Counted from the first letter of the stretch, positions 1 through 8,892 are shown. The stretch is 64,000 nt of DNA from Spartobacteria bacterium (GCA_021325495.1 JAJPGZ010000010.1:1-64000); one strand, 5' to 3'. The notes: generated from the sequence alone by a model not told the origin. Numbers and translations: made by a program.

Positions 1-207
1 ACATCGGCCTCGAAATAGAACAGGGCATGTCGGAAATGAGGCCGAGAGATGGATTGAAAACTAGGCGAAAAATCCTGCTCTCTTTTCCCGCTTCCGTAGA
101 GTTTAGATTTTGTAAAGCGTTGCTAATCAGTGCTGCAAGCGGCGATTGAGGGCGCCGCCCAATTTGCTGGCATGGATGGTGTTAAGTGATCTGCCAACGT
201 GAGTTCA

Positions 208-384
208 ATGAAGAACAAAAAAGATGCGCCTGCCGGAGAGCAAAACAGCCAAAGGCTGCGCAAGAAAGATAAAATGATCCGCCTCGACGATCTTATACCC
301 AAAAAGGACGTGCTCGGCGGGCGTCAATTGTTCTTCGGCGCCTCAGAAATCCAATCAACAACAAACCCAACGCAGGAGAGCTAA
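208..384 (+). CDS. small leader-type peptide A (RiPP-precursor-like), hypothetical
   Basis: A 58-residue peptide beginning MKNKK. Its middle reads IRLDDLIPKKDVLGG, a charged leader-like block ending in Gly-Gly, followed by a 19-residue tail RQLFFGASEIQSTTNPTQE(S). The next gene has the same layout (MKNKK, then a DLxPxKDxxGG block, then a variable tail), so the two look like tandem paralogues. I chose the ATG at 208; an in-frame GTG at 199 is possible. A leader ending in GG is typical of peptides exported or trimmed by C39-type peptidase transporters, but no transporter or modifying enzyme is visible here. The region upstream of 208 shows no gene I can support. The function is unknown. Confidence 0.6.
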   Translation: MKNKKDAPAGEQNSQRLRKKDKMIRLDDLIPKKDVLGGRQLFFGASEIQSTTNPTQES

Positions 385-392
385 ACAAGAAT

Positions 393-569
393 ATGAAAAA
401 CAAGAAAACCATCAAAGTTCGTGATCTGAAACCTAACAAAGACGCCAAAGGCGGCGGACACTTCGCGCAAGGCCATGCAGCCCAGGGTCATTCGGCCCAA
501 GGTCATGCGGCGCAGGGCCACGCGGCCCAAGGCCACGCGGCGCAAGGCGGCGGCATGGGCGTTCGCTAA
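393..569 (+). CDS. small leader-type peptide B with HAAQG pentapeptide repeats
   Basis: A 58-residue peptide: MKNKKTIKVRDLKPNKDAKGG, then a tail of six HxAQG pentapeptides (HFAQG, HAAQG, HSAQG, HAAQG three times), ending GGGMGVR. The start lies 9 bases after the stop of peptide A, so the pair is probably co-transcribed; an AGGAG-like stretch lies about 15 bases before the ATG. The leader-like half matches peptide A (MKNKK, DLxPxKDxxGG) while the tail does not, the usual pattern of precursor families with a conserved leader and a hypervariable core. The evenly spaced His could bind metal, or the repeats could be modification sites; both are inference. A strong terminator follows. Confidence 0.65.
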   Translation: MKNKKTIKVRDLKPNKDAKGGGHFAQGHAAQGHSAQGHAAQGHAAQGHAAQGGGMGVR

Positions 570-590
570 GAAAAGAGTTTAGTAACAAAA

Positions 591-627
591 AGCCGCACCT
601 GGTTCCATTCCACGGTGCGGCTTTTTT
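591..627 (+). terminator. intrinsic terminator after the small-peptide pair
   Basis: A perfect 9-bp stem, AGCCGCACC at 591-599 with GGTGCGGCT at 614-622, encloses a 14-base loop and is followed by a run of six T. It closes the transcript of the two small peptides and separates them from the protease gene that converges from the other side. Confidence 0.9.
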
Positions 628-678
628 GTGTACTTTTTTCTTCGGCTAGCGCGCCTAAGGCAAGATCGACATGTAGTT

Positions 679-3114
679 TTATGGAAGGTGGTCGGCAGCC
701 TTAACCGCGTCGATCAATCCGAATCCATCTGCAAAAGTGAAGCCCTGGCCGTAAGTATTCCTGAACTCGGCATTGATTGAAGCACCCGTACTTGTCTTTC
801 CGCGTACGATCGCTCCTTCAAGCAAATCAGCCAGATTGCCCGCTCCATCTCCAATAAAGTCACGATCAACCCCGAACGAGACTTTTGTGTTACCAGTGAA
901 GCTACCCCGCGCGAACGAGAGGATAATTTGCTCGAAACTCGTGGACTCAGCTGGCGCGAAAATCGAGATATTCTGCGCGCTAATGTTCAATAAGCGCCCG
1001 AGAGTCGGCGGAAAACCAGTGGACTGGGTCGTGTCGAACTTTAAACCTGCCTCCTGAAGATTAATCGAGACCTGCTGAAGCGTTTCTCCGTTTTTGCCAG
1101 GAGTGAATGAAATGGTGAAAAAGTTGGGATCGATCGACGAACCATTCGAACCATTGCCGAGACCGGTGATGACAAGCTGCGCACGTTTGCCCTTCTTCCC
1201 CCGGGCTTGCGCGGAGGCCTGGCTAAAGAACCGATCGGTATCGTGCGTGAGATCACTTTGGAGTGCGGTCTTTACTTGCGCCAAGGTTAGAGAATCTGAC
1301 CCGCCAGCCTTCTGCAAAAGGAGCGCTGCAACCGCAGCCGCGTGGGGAGCCGCCGCGCTCGTCCCGAAAAAGTTCGGCAGGCCGTCGCCTTCATAGTCGA
1401 ATCCGAAAAACGTTGAATTTCCTCCGTCCGGCGCGGACACGTCGGGCTTTTGTCGGATCTCCGGTTGCGCAAGACGATTGCCGTCAGAATCAAAATCGAT
1501 CTCCGCCGGTCCCGAGCTGCTCGAGTCTTCCAATGTTGGCGTAAAGGGCGGACCTGGCGGGTTGGACGGGTGACTGTCGTAAACATACGCGCCCACGCCA
1601 ATCGCACCCACTGCGCAGCTTCTGCCGAAAGTCGATGGCGCAAGTTCCTGATAATATTCGCTCGCGCCGGCGCCGCTGTTACTACTGTCGGCGGCCAAAT
1701 ATCGAAGTTTTCGCGCCACGGGCGTTGCCGGCGAATTACCAGCGCGGCTGATCACGATTTGGAAGTGCGTGTCGCTATCGGTCGTGTTTTCAATGGTTAT
1801 GTCTTCGATTGGTTCCTTTGTCGCAAAGTTGTCGTCGGCGCCGGACTCGCTTGCGATGAAATTTCCATCGGCGTCGAAAATCAGGATGTTGTAATCCGTG
1901 GTCACGCCACCGGTTTTATCGAATGGATCGTTCCATTGAAAATCGATCTCGACGGTTGTTTGCGCGAAAATTGGAAACGACTGCGAAATATCGACCGGCC
2001 CATTCGTGTCGGGATTAAAATTGTGAAACCCGCCGCTCGTTAGCGAAGACGGCACCGTTGTAAGATCGACATTTTGTCCAGGCAGACCGGCTCGCGCCGC
2101 GCTGTCGGAAACCGGATTGAATGTCGCTGTATAGCCGCCGCCCTGCTGATTTCCGGCCGCCGAAAAATAAATCACCTTATGACCGGCCAATACCGTGCTG
2201 AACGCAACATCGTTCACAGCTTGTGCCACGATTCCGTCCGAGAAAAACGGTTCTTCGCTGTAAATGATGTCGTCCACAATCACATCGCATCCCGCGTCAG
2301 TGCGCAATCGGCGAATATTATTGGCGTACGCGGTGAGATCATTGTACGCCGTCGCGAACGCCAGGTTCGCGTTCGGCGCGATGTCGTGCACGATCTGCAA
2401 CATTGCGCGCCCTTCGTCGAATACCGGGTCCGTCGGTGTCGGAGTAAAATCTTCCACCACATTCACCGGCGTGGTGTGACCCAATGGATTTCCTGGTCCC
2501 GGTAAATCGCCGCTGGAGATGTCCTGCGCCGCATGGTCGGTCAAAGGATCGCCGTTCTCATCTGTCGTTGCCATGTCGAAGCTGTCCGACAAAACGCCGA
2601 CCGTAATTCCATTCCCATTCAAACCCTGTCCGTTCAATGTATCCGCCCGCATGGCATAGAGACCGCCAGTTGTCGCAGCGCCGATGTTTCGCCAGGGCCG
2701 CCGCGCGAGTATTACCGACAACACGCCGTTCAACCGCGCGATTTCCGCCACCCTTTGCGGCGGCACAAAGGCCGAGAAGACGCCTTTGCGGTAGCCTGCA
2801 TTCTCCGCCGTCACTTTTCCGCCCAGATTCGTTAGCTGCGTTTCCACGTTGGCTAACGAGTCGTTGCCGTTGAGATTCACTCTCACAAGCACGCGTTTTT
2901 CTTGGTCGCGAATCCCGAGCGATGCGCTCTTCGTTTGCACCCGTCCGTTTACTCGCGTTGTTAGCGTCGGCCGGATCGGCGTGCCCCGCGCGTCCTCCTG
3001 CACCACGCGGCGCAATCCGCCATCGATGTTCGCTGGAAGACTTTTGTCGTCAGCCTGCGTTTGTCCGACGGCGACAGCAAAAAGGACGACGACACACAGA
3101 AAGAATTTGTTCAT
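679..3114 (-). CDS. secreted S8-like serine peptidase
   Basis: An 811-residue protein with a signal peptide (MNKFFLCVVVLFAVAVGQTQA). A subtilase-type catalytic region follows: the Asp motif is GVLSDSFD near residue 175 and the Ser motif GTSAAAPHAAA near residue 585. I see no canonical HGTH histidine motif; where it would be expected the sequence reads DEGRAMLQIVHDIAP (about residue 231). The large segment between the Asp and Ser motifs could hold an inserted domain, and the C-terminal part looks like a beta domain. It probably acts outside the cytoplasm or at the cell surface. It converges on the small-peptide pair; a role in trimming those peptides is only a thought. One AAGATCGACA copy lies 5 bases past the stop. 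Confidence 0.85.
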   Translation of the reverse strand: MNKFFLCVVVLFAVAVGQTQADDKSLPANIDGGLRRVVQEDARGTPIRPTLTTRVNGRVQTKSASLGIRDQEKRVLVRVNLNGNDSLANVETQLTNLGGKVTAENAGYRKGVFSAFVPPQRVAEIARLNGVLSVILARRPWRNIGAATTGGLYAMRADTLNGQGLNGNGITVGVLSDSFDMATTDENGDPLTDHAAQDISSGDLPGPGNPLGHTTPVNVVEDFTPTPTDPVFDEGRAMLQIVHDIAPNANLAFATAYNDLTAYANNIRRLRTDAGCDVIVDDIIYSEEPFFSDGIVAQAVNDVAFSTVLAGHKVIYFSAAGNQQGGGYTATFNPVSDSAARAGLPGQNVDLTTVPSSLTSGGFHNFNPDTNGPVDISQSFPIFAQTTVEIDFQWNDPFDKTGGVTTDYNILIFDADGNFIASESGADDNFATKEPIEDITIENTTDSDTHFQIVISRAGNSPATPVARKLRYLAADSSNSGAGASEYYQELAPSTFGRSCAVGAIGVGAYVYDSHPSNPPGPPFTPTLEDSSSSGPAEIDFDSDGNRLAQPEIRQKPDVSAPDGGNSTFFGFDYEGDGLPNFFGTSAAAPHAAAVAALLLQKAGGSDSLTLAQVKTALQSDLTHDTDRFFSQASAQARGKKGKRAQLVITGLGNGSNGSSIDPNFFTISFTPGKNGETLQQVSINLQEAGLKFDTTQSTGFPPTLGRLLNISAQNISIFAPAESTSFEQIILSFARGSFTGNTKVSFGVDRDFIGDGAGNLADLLEGAIVRGKTSTGASINAEFRNTYGQGFTFADGFGLIDAVKAADHLP

Positions 3115-3237
3115 AGAATTGGGGCGGGTTTCAGAACGAGCGTGGCGAGAATATCTGCTCGGCGCGGAAAAGCTAGTGTCGATTTCGCCTGTACTTGTTG
3201 CAAGATCGACATCGTCATCTTGCGGCGATTGTCGATC

Positions 3238-4500
3238 TTACGGAAACAATCCGCGCGTCTTCTTTGCTTTCATCACCCGCTCCACCCCGATCGCCATGGC
3301 CGAGGTTCGATGCGAAATCTTGTGCTCTTTCGCGCGCCTGATCACCTGACTAAACGAGTGCTCGAGAATGCGGAATAGTTTGTCCGTCACTTCCATTTCC
3401 GTCCAAAGAAAGCTTTGCAATCCCTGCACCCATTCGAAATACGAAACAATGACGCCGCCGGCGTTGCAAAGAATGTCTGGAATGACGAACACTTCGTCCC
3501 AGCGTTGATCGAGAATTCGGTCCGCGCCTGGCGTCGTCGGCCCATTCGCACCTTCCGCTAAAATCCGACACTGCAATTTCGCCGCGTTGTGTTCCGTGAT
3601 CACGCGATCAACAGCACAAGGCGCGAGGATATCGCACTTCATCGTTAGCATTTCGTTAGGATCGACATGATCATCCTGCATGAACGCGCGCAGCGTTCCC
3701 TTTTTCAAGACGTGCTGCTCCGCCGCCTTCACGTCGATTCCTTTCGCATTGTAAATCGCCGCGGTGTGATCGCTCAGGCCGACAATCTTCACGCCGGTCT
3801 TCAACGCCAGTGACAACGCTGCGACCGATCCCACATTTCCAAATCCCTGCACGATCGCCGTGCATTTCTCCGGATCGAGCTTGAGCATGTCCATCGCGCG
3901 TTCGACCAAATAGACAACACCGCGTCCCGTCGCCTCGCGCCGCCCTTCCGTGCCGCCGATCGATACCGGCTTTCCCGTCACGATTTCGCCTACCGAATAT
4001 CCTTGGTAAACCGAATACGTGTCCATGAACCAGGCCATGACCTGTTCGTTAGTCCCCATGTCCGGGCCCATGATGTCGGTGTACGGCCCGACGAACGGAA
4101 TCATCTCCTGCATGTAACGCCGCGAAACGTTTTCCAGTTCCGTGCGCGAAAGTTTCGACGGATCGCACGCCACGCCGCCTTTCGCACCGCCATACGGCAA
4201 GTTCGACAACGCGCATTTCCAACTCATCCACATCGCCAGCGCCGCCGTTTCGCCCATCGACAATGACGGCGCGAAACGCGTGCCCCCCTTGGTCGGGCCG
4301 AGCGTGAGATGATGTTGCACGCGATAACCTTGAAACGTTCGCGTGCTCCCATCGTCCATGTGCACCGGCAGCGTCACCGCGATCGCGCGCTTCGGAAACA
4401 TCAGCCGCTCGCGATCATTCGGGTCGACCTCCAGGTAATCGGCGATGACCTTGAATTGGTCGCAGGCCATCTGGAAAACTTCGTCGTCGTAAATGTGCAT
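3238..4500 (-). CDS. gdhA: Glu/Leu/Phe/Val dehydrogenase family, probable glutamate dehydrogenase
   Basis: 420 residues, the usual length for hexameric GDH. The substrate-binding region GPTKGGTRFAP and the catalytic-lysine region LPYGGAKGGV lie in the first 120 residues, and the Rossmann motif GFGNVGS near residue 222. The enzyme interconverts glutamate and 2-oxoglutarate with NAD(P)H in the cytoplasm. Coenzyme preference cannot be read from the sequence. The stop codon TAA is part of an AAGATCGACA copy (TAAGATCGACAATC on the minus strand). A second copy lies about 30 bases further downstream. Confidence 0.93.
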   Translation of the reverse strand: MHIYDDEVFQMACDQFKVIADYLEVDPNDRERLMFPKRAIAVTLPVHMDDGSTRTFQGYRVQHHLTLGPTKGGTRFAPSLSMGETAALAMWMSWKCALSNLPYGGAKGGVACDPSKLSRTELENVSRRYMQEMIPFVGPYTDIMGPDMGTNEQVMAWFMDTYSVYQGYSVGEIVTGKPVSIGGTEGRREATGRGVVYLVERAMDMLKLDPEKCTAIVQGFGNVGSVAALSLALKTGVKIVGLSDHTAAIYNAKGIDVKAAEQHVLKKGTLRAFMQDDHVDPNEMLTMKCDILAPCAVDRVITEHNAAKLQCRILAEGANGPTTPGADRILDQRWDEVFVIPDILCNAGGVIVSYFEWVQGLQSFLWTEMEVTDKLFRILEHSFSQVIRRAKEHKISHRTSAMAIGVERVMKAKKTRGLFP

Positions 4501-4604
4501 GGCGGAACGAGAACTCTTTATTTGCTCGTGAATGTTTCGCGCGTCAACCCGCTGCCAGCCGTAAGATCGACAATCGCATTTGGCCGCCTAACGTTTTCAC
4601 CTCG

Positions 4605-5720
4605 ATGAAGATCGAAACCATTGCTGTCCACGCCGGCCACGACCCCGATTCCGCCACCGGCGCCGTCGCCGCGCCCATTCACCTCACCACCACATTCGAG
4701 CGCGACATCGACGGCGCGTATTCGCGCGGCTTCATGTACTCGCGCAACGATAATCCGAATCGACAAGCGCTCGAAGAAGGAATCGCCGCCCTCGAAGGCG
4801 GAGCTGCCGCTGCGGCTTTTGGAAGTGGCACCGCCGCCGCCATGTCGATCTTGCAAGCGCTTTCGCCTAACGACCACGTCCTCGCCCACACCGACGCTTA
4901 CTACGGCATCACGCGATTGATTCGCGATTTGTTTGTGCGCTGGAAACTCGAAGTCGATTTCGTCGATATGAGCGATCTCGCCGCCGTCAAAAAAGCGCTG
5001 CGCCCGAATACGAAAATCGTCTGGACGGAAACGCCGTCGAATCCGCTCTTGAAGATTGTCGATCTTGCTGCGGTCTCGGAAATGGCTCACGCCGGAAATG
5101 CGATTTGCGTTTGCGACAATACCTGGGCGCCGATCATCCAGCGCCCGTTCGACCTCGGCGTCGATATCATCCTGCATTCGACCACGAAATATTTCGGCGG
5201 CCATTGCGATGTGCTCGGCGGAATTCTCGTCGGCAAGATCGACAACGACTTTTTCAAACGCGTTCGCCACATTCAATACTCCGGCGGCGCCGTCCCCTCG
5301 CCTTTCGATTGTTGGCTCATCTTGCGCGGCATGCGCACATTGCCATGGCGAATGCGGGCGCATTGCGAGAACGCGGCGAAAATCGCTGAGTATCTCGCGC
5401 AAGATCGACATGTTGAACGCGTCCATTATCCCGGCCTAACAAATCATTCGGGTCACGACATCGCGAAAAAACAGATGTCGATCTTCGGTGGAATGTTATC
5501 GCTCGAAGTGAAAGGCGGCCGCAATGCCGCCATGAACGTCGCCGCGAAAACGAAAATCTTTACTCGGGCCACGAGCCTCGGCGGCGTTGAAAGCTTGATC
5601 GAGCATCGCGCATCGATCGAAGGGGCGGGAACAACGTCGCCGGAAGGTCTGCTGCGATTATCGATCGGCTTGGAAAACGCCGACGATTTGATCGAAGACC
5701 TAGCGCAGGCGCTTGGCTAA
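4605..5720 (+). CDS. Cys/Met metabolism PLP-dependent enzyme (cystathionine gamma-synthase/beta-lyase type)
   Basis: 371 residues of the trans-sulfuration fold-type I family. The PLP lysine lies in HSTTKYFGGH, with the phosphate-binding region FGSGTAAAMSILQAL near residue 70 and the aspartate region CDNTWA before it. The family cleaves or builds cystathionine or related thioethers in methionine/cysteine metabolism. Sequence inspection alone does not separate gamma-synthase, beta-lyase and gamma-lyase. The gene overlaps the convergent murJ by 21 bases at the 3' end. At least four AAGATCGACA copies fall inside the reading frame, encoded as MSIL, IVDLA, KIDN and QDRH, so the word has been fitted into the protein without breaking it. 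Confidence 0.88.
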   Translation: MKIETIAVHAGHDPDSATGAVAAPIHLTTTFERDIDGAYSRGFMYSRNDNPNRQALEEGIAALEGGAAAAAFGSGTAAAMSILQALSPNDHVLAHTDAYYGITRLIRDLFVRWKLEVDFVDMSDLAAVKKALRPNTKIVWTETPSNPLLKIVDLAAVSEMAHAGNAICVCDNTWAPIIQRPFDLGVDIILHSTTKYFGGHCDVLGGILVGKIDNDFFKRVRHIQYSGGAVPSPFDCWLILRGMRTLPWRMRAHCENAAKIAEYLAQDRHVERVHYPGLTNHSGHDIAKKQMSIFGGMLSLEVKGGRNAAMNVAAKTKIFTRATSLGGVESLIEHRASIEGAGTTSPEGLLRLSIGLENADDLIEDLAQALG

Positions 5721-7313
5721 GATTCCAATCACATCCCGCACTTCGTTCAAGCGCAGCAAGAACGCCGCGCCGAAAAATACGACCGCGCCGATCGCGATCG
5801 TCACGAAAAGCGCGATCGATTTTTGCAGCAATCGCATTTGCTCCCACGCGTTCAGCCACCAGTGATTCGCAAGCCAACAAACGGCGGCGAGCAACGCGCT
5901 CGCGATGCAAATTTTGCCGAGCGCAATCAGCATCTGCCGCGTCTCGAGCCGGCCGGTATGTCGCCACATCAACGCGTAGAGCAGAAGGAAATTGATCGTG
6001 GCGACGAGACTGGTCGAGAACGCGAGACCGCGATGTCCCCAGCCGAGTCGAAAAGTGAAAAGCCAATTCAGAAAAAGATTTGTGCCGATCGCGAGAAAAC
6101 TAATCAGCATCGGCGTGTTGCGTTTGCCGATGGCGTAGAACGCAGGCGTCAAAACTTTCAGCGCCGAATACGCGATGAGACCGATGGCGTAGAACTGCAA
6201 CGCGCCCGCGGTTTGCCGCGTCATTTCCGCGGTGAAACGCCCGTGTTCGTAAATCACGCTAATGATCGGCGACGCGAGCATGGCCAGACCGATGGCGGAT
6301 GGAATCGTTAGGGCAAACGCGAGTCGCATTCCGCTCGCGAGAATGGCGCGGAACTCACTCATATTGCCGACGGCGGCGCTTTTCGAAACAAGCGGCAACG
6401 TCACCGTGCCGATGGCGACGCCGAAAATGCCTAACGGAAGTTGCATAAGACGAAATGCGATGTTGAGCCAGCTGACCGGCCCGTTGCCGAGACCGGCCGC
6501 GAATCCGCTGTTGATGAGCACGTTCACTTGCACCGCGCTGGCGGCGATGACGGCGGGGCCCATCAGCGTCAGCACGGTGCGCACGCCCGGATCGCGCCAC
6601 GCAAGATCGACATGGTACTTGTAACCAACGCGACGAAGCGACGGAAATTGCGCGAGCAACTGCCACAAACCGCCGATGAGCGTGCCGATGGCGAGGCCGA
6701 CTAACGAACGCGCGCCGAAATGCGGATCGAGCCAATAGCCTAACGAAACGCCGCCGATGATCGATCCGAGATTGAAATAACTCGACGCCATCGCCGGCGC
6801 GCCGAAGACGTGTTTCGCGTTCAACATTCCCATGACGAGCGCCGCGAGCGACACCATCAACATGAACGGCCACATGATGCGCGTGAGCAAAATGGTGAGC
6901 GCGGTTTTGTCCGCCGGCCATTGGCCCCACGTGAGAAGATCGACAAGTTGCGGCGCGAAGATGATGCCTAACAACGTCACCGCGCTCATGAAAATGGCGG
7001 TGAGCGTCGCGACTTTATTCGCGAGGCGCCAGGCGGATTCGTCCCCTTCGGTCGCGATCTTGCCCGAGAACGTGGTGATGAACGCGGTCGAGAGCGCGCC
7101 TTCGGCGAACAGGTCGCGCAATAAGTTCGGCAAACGAAACGCCATCAAAAACGCGTCGAGATTTTTTCCGGCGCCGAAGAGTCCGGCAAAGATTTGTTCG
7201 CGAATCAAACCGAGGACGCGCGAGCACAGAACGGCGATGCCGACGGTGCCGGTCGCGCGTGTGCTGATGCGTGATTGTCGATCTTGCGATTGTCGATCTT
7301 GCGCTTCGAGCAT
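5700..7313 (-). CDS. murJ: lipid II flippase MurJ
   Basis: 537 residues with about 14 hydrophobic segments, of the MviN/MurJ branch of the MOP exporter superfamily. The N-terminal region GTVGIAVLCSRVLGLIREQIFAGLFG is characteristic. It flips the undecaprenyl-linked cell wall precursor across the inner membrane. The first ~18 residues (MLEAQDRQSQDRQSRIS) are encoded largely by a tandem pair of the AAGATCGACA word (7275-7300), so the true start may lie a little downstream, or the extension is a species-specific tail. The stop of this gene converges on and overlaps the PLP enzyme gene. The upstream TraB/GumN gene ends immediately before the start codon, so both are probably one transcript. Confidence 0.95.
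   Translation of the reverse strand: MLEAQDRQSQDRQSRISTRATGTVGIAVLCSRVLGLIREQIFAGLFGAGKNLDAFLMAFRLPNLLRDLFAEGALSTAFITTFSGKIATEGDESAWRLANKVATLTAIFMSAVTLLGIIFAPQLVDLLTWGQWPADKTALTILLTRIMWPFMLMVSLAALVMGMLNAKHVFGAPAMASSYFNLGSIIGGVSLGYWLDPHFGARSLVGLAIGTLIGGLWQLLAQFPSLRRVGYKYHVDLAWRDPGVRTVLTLMGPAVIAASAVQVNVLINSGFAAGLGNGPVSWLNIAFRLMQLPLGIFGVAIGTVTLPLVSKSAAVGNMSEFRAILASGMRLAFALTIPSAIGLAMLASPIISVIYEHGRFTAEMTRQTAGALQFYAIGLIAYSALKVLTPAFYAIGKRNTPMLISFLAIGTNLFLNWLFTFRLGWGHRGLAFSTSLVATINFLLLYALMWRHTGRLETRQMLIALGKICIASALLAAVCWLANHWWLNAWEQMRLLQKSIALFVTIAIGAVVFFGAAFLLRLNEVRDVIGILAKRLR
7275..7300 (-). repeat. tandem pair of AAGATCGACA words
   Basis: Two copies of TTGTCGATCTT (plus-strand view) start at 7275 and 7290, exactly 15 bp apart, at the 5' end of murJ. 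The same head-to-tail arrangement at 15-16 bp recurs at 9134, 11620, 30544, 36652, 39819, 40673, 41844, 46573 and 48304. Confidence 0.9.
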
Positions 7314-8177
7314 TTAGAGTTGCTCGATCTTGTAGCCGCGTTGGCGCAGAAGCGCGAGCACGCCCTGCGATCCGCCGAAGTGCGCCGCGCCGGCGACGAC
7401 GAAATAGGTTTGGCCGCTGTGGATATAATTTTCGATCTTCGGAATCCACTTCTGATTGCGCGCGGCCAGAATGCGATTGCCTAACGAAGGATAATCGCGA
7501 AAGCCGTCCATGACCATGCGCGTAGCGGTCTCGGCGTCGCCGCGCTTCCATGCTCGCATCAAATCGCCATGCGAGCTCGGACCGTCGCCGGGAATAAACA
7601 TGAGCAGCAACATCGCTTCGCTTTGCTTATCCGTTAGGCCGGCGAAGACGTCCATGTGTTCCTGCGTTGTTTCCAGTCCGGTGGTCGGCTTGTGATTGGT
7701 TTGCGCGCGGCGCATGAGAAATTCTTCCACGCCGAGATCGGAGGAAAGGCCGTGCATTGCCGGCGCCTGCAGCATGAGCGCGAGATACCACGGTTTATAC
7801 TTGGCGAATTTGTCTTCCGACACGTTCAGCAAACCGAAAAGTCTTTTCAGATAGGCGTAGGTGCGAGGATCGACATGGTTCTTCAAACTGTCGCTGCGCG
7901 GATATTCGCCGGCCTTGTCGATGCCGCGGCTCGCTTCATCCAAGGCCTTGTGATCGACTTCAAACGCGAGCCGGTTCGAGGCTTCGAAGGCGCGATTGAA
8001 AGCCGCGGGCAAAGGATAATCGCTGCGGCTCAAGGCGTGAACGGAGCCGCCGAGATAAATGACGCGGCCGTCGGGCGCGGTCGCTTTCCAAACACAGGAC
8101 GCGGCATACAGTTGCGAAGCGCAACATCCAAACGCGACAGCAAAAACGAAAAGGACTCGGCTTCGCAAGATCGACAT
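7314..8177 (-). CDS. TraB/GumN family protein (secreted)
   Basis: 287 residues with a signal peptide (RVLFVFAVAFGCCASQLYA). The GxxH motif of the family is visible in YLGGSVHALS near residue 45, and there is a second conserved region near the C-terminus (VVAGAAHFGG). TraB/GumN proteins have a Tiki-like metal-dependent fold; the bacterial substrate is generally unknown. The N-terminal MSILRS is encoded by an AAGATCGACA copy. The start codon overlaps the divergent start of the TPR gene inside a single CATG, leaving no room for a separate leader, so one of the two starts may be misplaced. The stop is directly followed by the murJ start. Confidence 0.8.
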   Translation of the reverse strand: MSILRSRVLFVFAVAFGCCASQLYAASCVWKATAPDGRVIYLGGSVHALSRSDYPLPAAFNRAFEASNRLAFEVDHKALDEASRGIDKAGEYPRSDSLKNHVDPRTYAYLKRLFGLLNVSEDKFAKYKPWYLALMLQAPAMHGLSSDLGVEEFLMRRAQTNHKPTTGLETTQEHMDVFAGLTDKQSEAMLLLMFIPGDGPSSHGDLMRAWKRGDAETATRMVMDGFRDYPSLGNRILAARNQKWIPKIENYIHSGQTYFVVAGAAHFGGSQGVLALLRQRGYKIEQL

Positions 8178-8178
8178 G
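8167..8178. repeat. AAGATCGACATG copy carrying two divergent start codons
   Basis: The copy AAGATCGACA at 8167-8176 continues as TG. Its CATG gives an ATG on the plus strand (8176-8178) for the TPR gene and an ATG on the minus strand (8177-8175) for the TraB/GumN gene. Confidence 0.75.
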
Positions 8179-8892
8179 TACCCGCTCTACCAGCGTTCGA
8201 AATACTCTGCAACTTTGCCCGCGCTAACGATCGCGACGTTGCTTTTGATTGGCATCGTTAGGCCGCTCGGCGCCGCCGACGAACCTTCGATCGATCGCTT
8301 ACTCAACAAACTTCCGGCGCCGGAAAAGCTGGTGCAGACGCGCGACCCGGGCGGCACCGACCCGCTCGCGAAGAAAACGCTCGAGGCTTTGCAGAAAAAA
8401 AATTACGGCCAGGCGCTCGATTATTCCCGACGATTGACGCGCGCGAATCCCACGAGCGCCGTCGCGCACGGCTTGCACGGCTGGATCGCGTTTAATTTGC
8501 AGCAGATCGGGGAAGCGTCGTCGGAGTTTCGCAGCGCAATTAAATCGCAATCGAATTACAGCTTCGGATATTTCGGGCTCGGCTTGTGCGAAGCGACGCA
8601 AACGCATTACGCGAACGCGTTGCAAAATTTTCAACAGCTCGCGCGTTTGGAACCGAAAGCGGAAGTGGCCTGGGTCGCATCCAGCGGCTGCGCGGAACGG
8701 TTAGGCCGGCGCCGTGAAAGTCTCGATTACGCGAAGCGTGCGACGGCGATCGCGCCGCGTTCGGCCATAGCGTGGTCGCAACTCGCGCGCGCCGAAGAGA
8801 TCAATGGCCACAAGGCGGAGGCGCAACGCGCATTCAGTCGCGCCCGCGAATTGGGCGCGAAAAGATCGACAACGACAAAAGCGCGTCGTTAG
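8176..8892 (+). CDS. secreted TPR protein
   Basis: 238 residues. The N-terminus has a hydrophobic export signal (LPALTIATLLLIGIVRPLGAADE), then a short linker, then several TPR-like units (LEALQKKNYGQALDYSRRL; AHGLHGWIAFNLQQIGEASSE; FGYFGLGLCEATQTHYANAL; AIAWSQLARAEEINGHKAEA). TPRs mediate protein-protein contacts, here probably in the periplasm. The start chosen is the ATG at 8176 because it immediately precedes the signal sequence; it overlaps the divergent gene's ATG. The last codons read AKRSTTTKARR, in which RST comes from an AAGATCGACA copy, and the stop TAG lies in a CGTTAGGC copy. The partner is unknown. Confidence 0.75.
   Translation: MYPLYQRSKYSATLPALTIATLLLIGIVRPLGAADEPSIDRLLNKLPAPEKLVQTRDPGGTDPLAKKTLEALQKKNYGQALDYSRRLTRANPTSAVAHGLHGWIAFNLQQIGEASSEFRSAIKSQSNYSFGYFGLGLCEATQTHYANALQNFQQLARLEPKAEVAWVASSGCAERLGRRRESLDYAKRATAIAPRSAIAWSQLARAEEINGHKAEAQRAFSRARELGAKRSTTTKARR

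Noticed and set aside
4501-4604. SAM or other riboswitch before the PLP enzyme gene
   Set aside because: No conserved core or suitable stems; only dispersed-word copies are present.
4518-5426. A 302-residue open frame on the minus strand opposite the PLP enzyme gene
   Set aside because: It is a shadow frame caused by GC-rich codon bias; composition is Arg/Asp-rich with no domain, and the plus strand has a clear family match.
7275-7300. CRISPR or tandem-repeat array interpretation of the word-1 pairs
   Set aside because: Units are 10-11 bases, never more than two in a row, with no spacers of uniform length over several units and no cas genes.
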